From Opitutia bacterium UBA7350 (GTDB lineage: Bacteria; Verrucomicrobiota; Verrucomicrobiia; Opitutales; Coraliomargaritaceae), in the NCBI GenBank assembly GCA_002470925.1, contig DKOX01000031.1, forward strand, positions 1 through 21,726: a stretch of DNA of 21,726 bases, read 5' to 3'. The notes under the pieces were generated by a model that was not told the DNA's origin, did not search any database, and saw nothing but the letters and a program-made list of their open reading frames with translations. The first letter of the stretch is position 1; the number at the start of each line of letters is the position of its first letter. Shown piece by piece: positions 21,679 through 21,726 of this stretch. Position numbers and translations under genes: made by a program.

Positions 21679-21726
21679 CCCTTCAAAGTTCGATGTTCAG
21701 GGTTCGATGTTCGACGTTCCTTACCT
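21679..21726. repeat. Copy 2 of the 'TTCGATGTTCGACGTTC' repeat (runs to the right edge)
   Basis: Begins CCCTTCAAAG, contains TTCGATGTTC twice with AGGG between, and ends CGACGTTCCTTACCT at the last base of the window. It is a direct repeat of 21432-21471 with a small internal insertion. The element may continue outside the window. Confidence 0.7.

Noticed and set aside
21432..21726. Possible CRISPR array
   Set aside because: The repeats vary in length and sequence, are not regularly spaced, lack palindromic ends, and no cas gene is in the window.

Overview
The window looks like a chromosomal segment of a Gram-negative bacterium, most likely Verrucomicrobiota of the class Opitutae. The basis is the combination of an LptB/LptC-LptA lipopolysaccharide export set, an HPr kinase gene directly next to lptB, a RibB fused to a dead RibA-like domain, few Shine-Dalgarno sequences, and intergenic islands of short degenerate repeats of a kind I associate with this phylum and its relatives. 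No 16S or marker comparison was possible, so the assignment is inference. It is mostly a housekeeping region. I see no tRNA, rRNA, CRISPR array, transposase or prophage. The nearest to accessory content is a VapBC-type toxin-antitoxin pair and an ORF6N-domain gene.

Layout, left to right. 1-3117 (minus): HU-like DNA-binding protein, hisS, mazG, and the 5' part of a heavy-metal P-type ATPase gene that runs off the left edge. 3246-3941 (plus): ubiE/menG methyltransferase, convergent with an unknown 153-residue protein (3957-4418, minus) that lies just downstream of dnaA (4465-5889, minus). 5890-6367: AT-rich gene-free region with DnaA boxes. 6368-10010 (minus): an envelope cluster encoding a 620-residue LptC/LptA-like protein, LptB and HprK. 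10142-12691 (minus): hrpB helicase, preceded by a small repeat island (12743-12900). 12963-14072 (plus): ribB with a degenerate RibA-like domain. 14137-14884 (plus): toxin-antitoxin pair. 14881-17339 (minus): the fatty-acid genes fabG, acpP, fabF, with a terminator-like hairpin between acpP and fabF. 17473-20578 (plus): probable operon of an rRNA pseudouridine synthase, folD, an RDD membrane protein and proC. 20575-21108 (minus): ORF6N protein. 21195-21373 (minus): a well-supported 6S RNA candidate. 21432-21726: a second repeat island of the same type as the first.

Most informative points: (a) the LptA-type protein appears to be an LptC-like domain followed by three tandem LptA/OstA units in one chain, a possible pre-assembled periplasmic bridge; (b) RibB carries a RibA-like domain in which all three zinc cysteines are replaced; (c) a 6S RNA with its own terminator and candidate promoter; (d) two repeat islands that share several families of short degenerate repeats, one of which probably creates a false N-terminal extension of hrpB; (e) the upper strand is C-rich on both sides of dnaA, so the base skew does not support a replication origin at dnaA even though good DnaA boxes are present.
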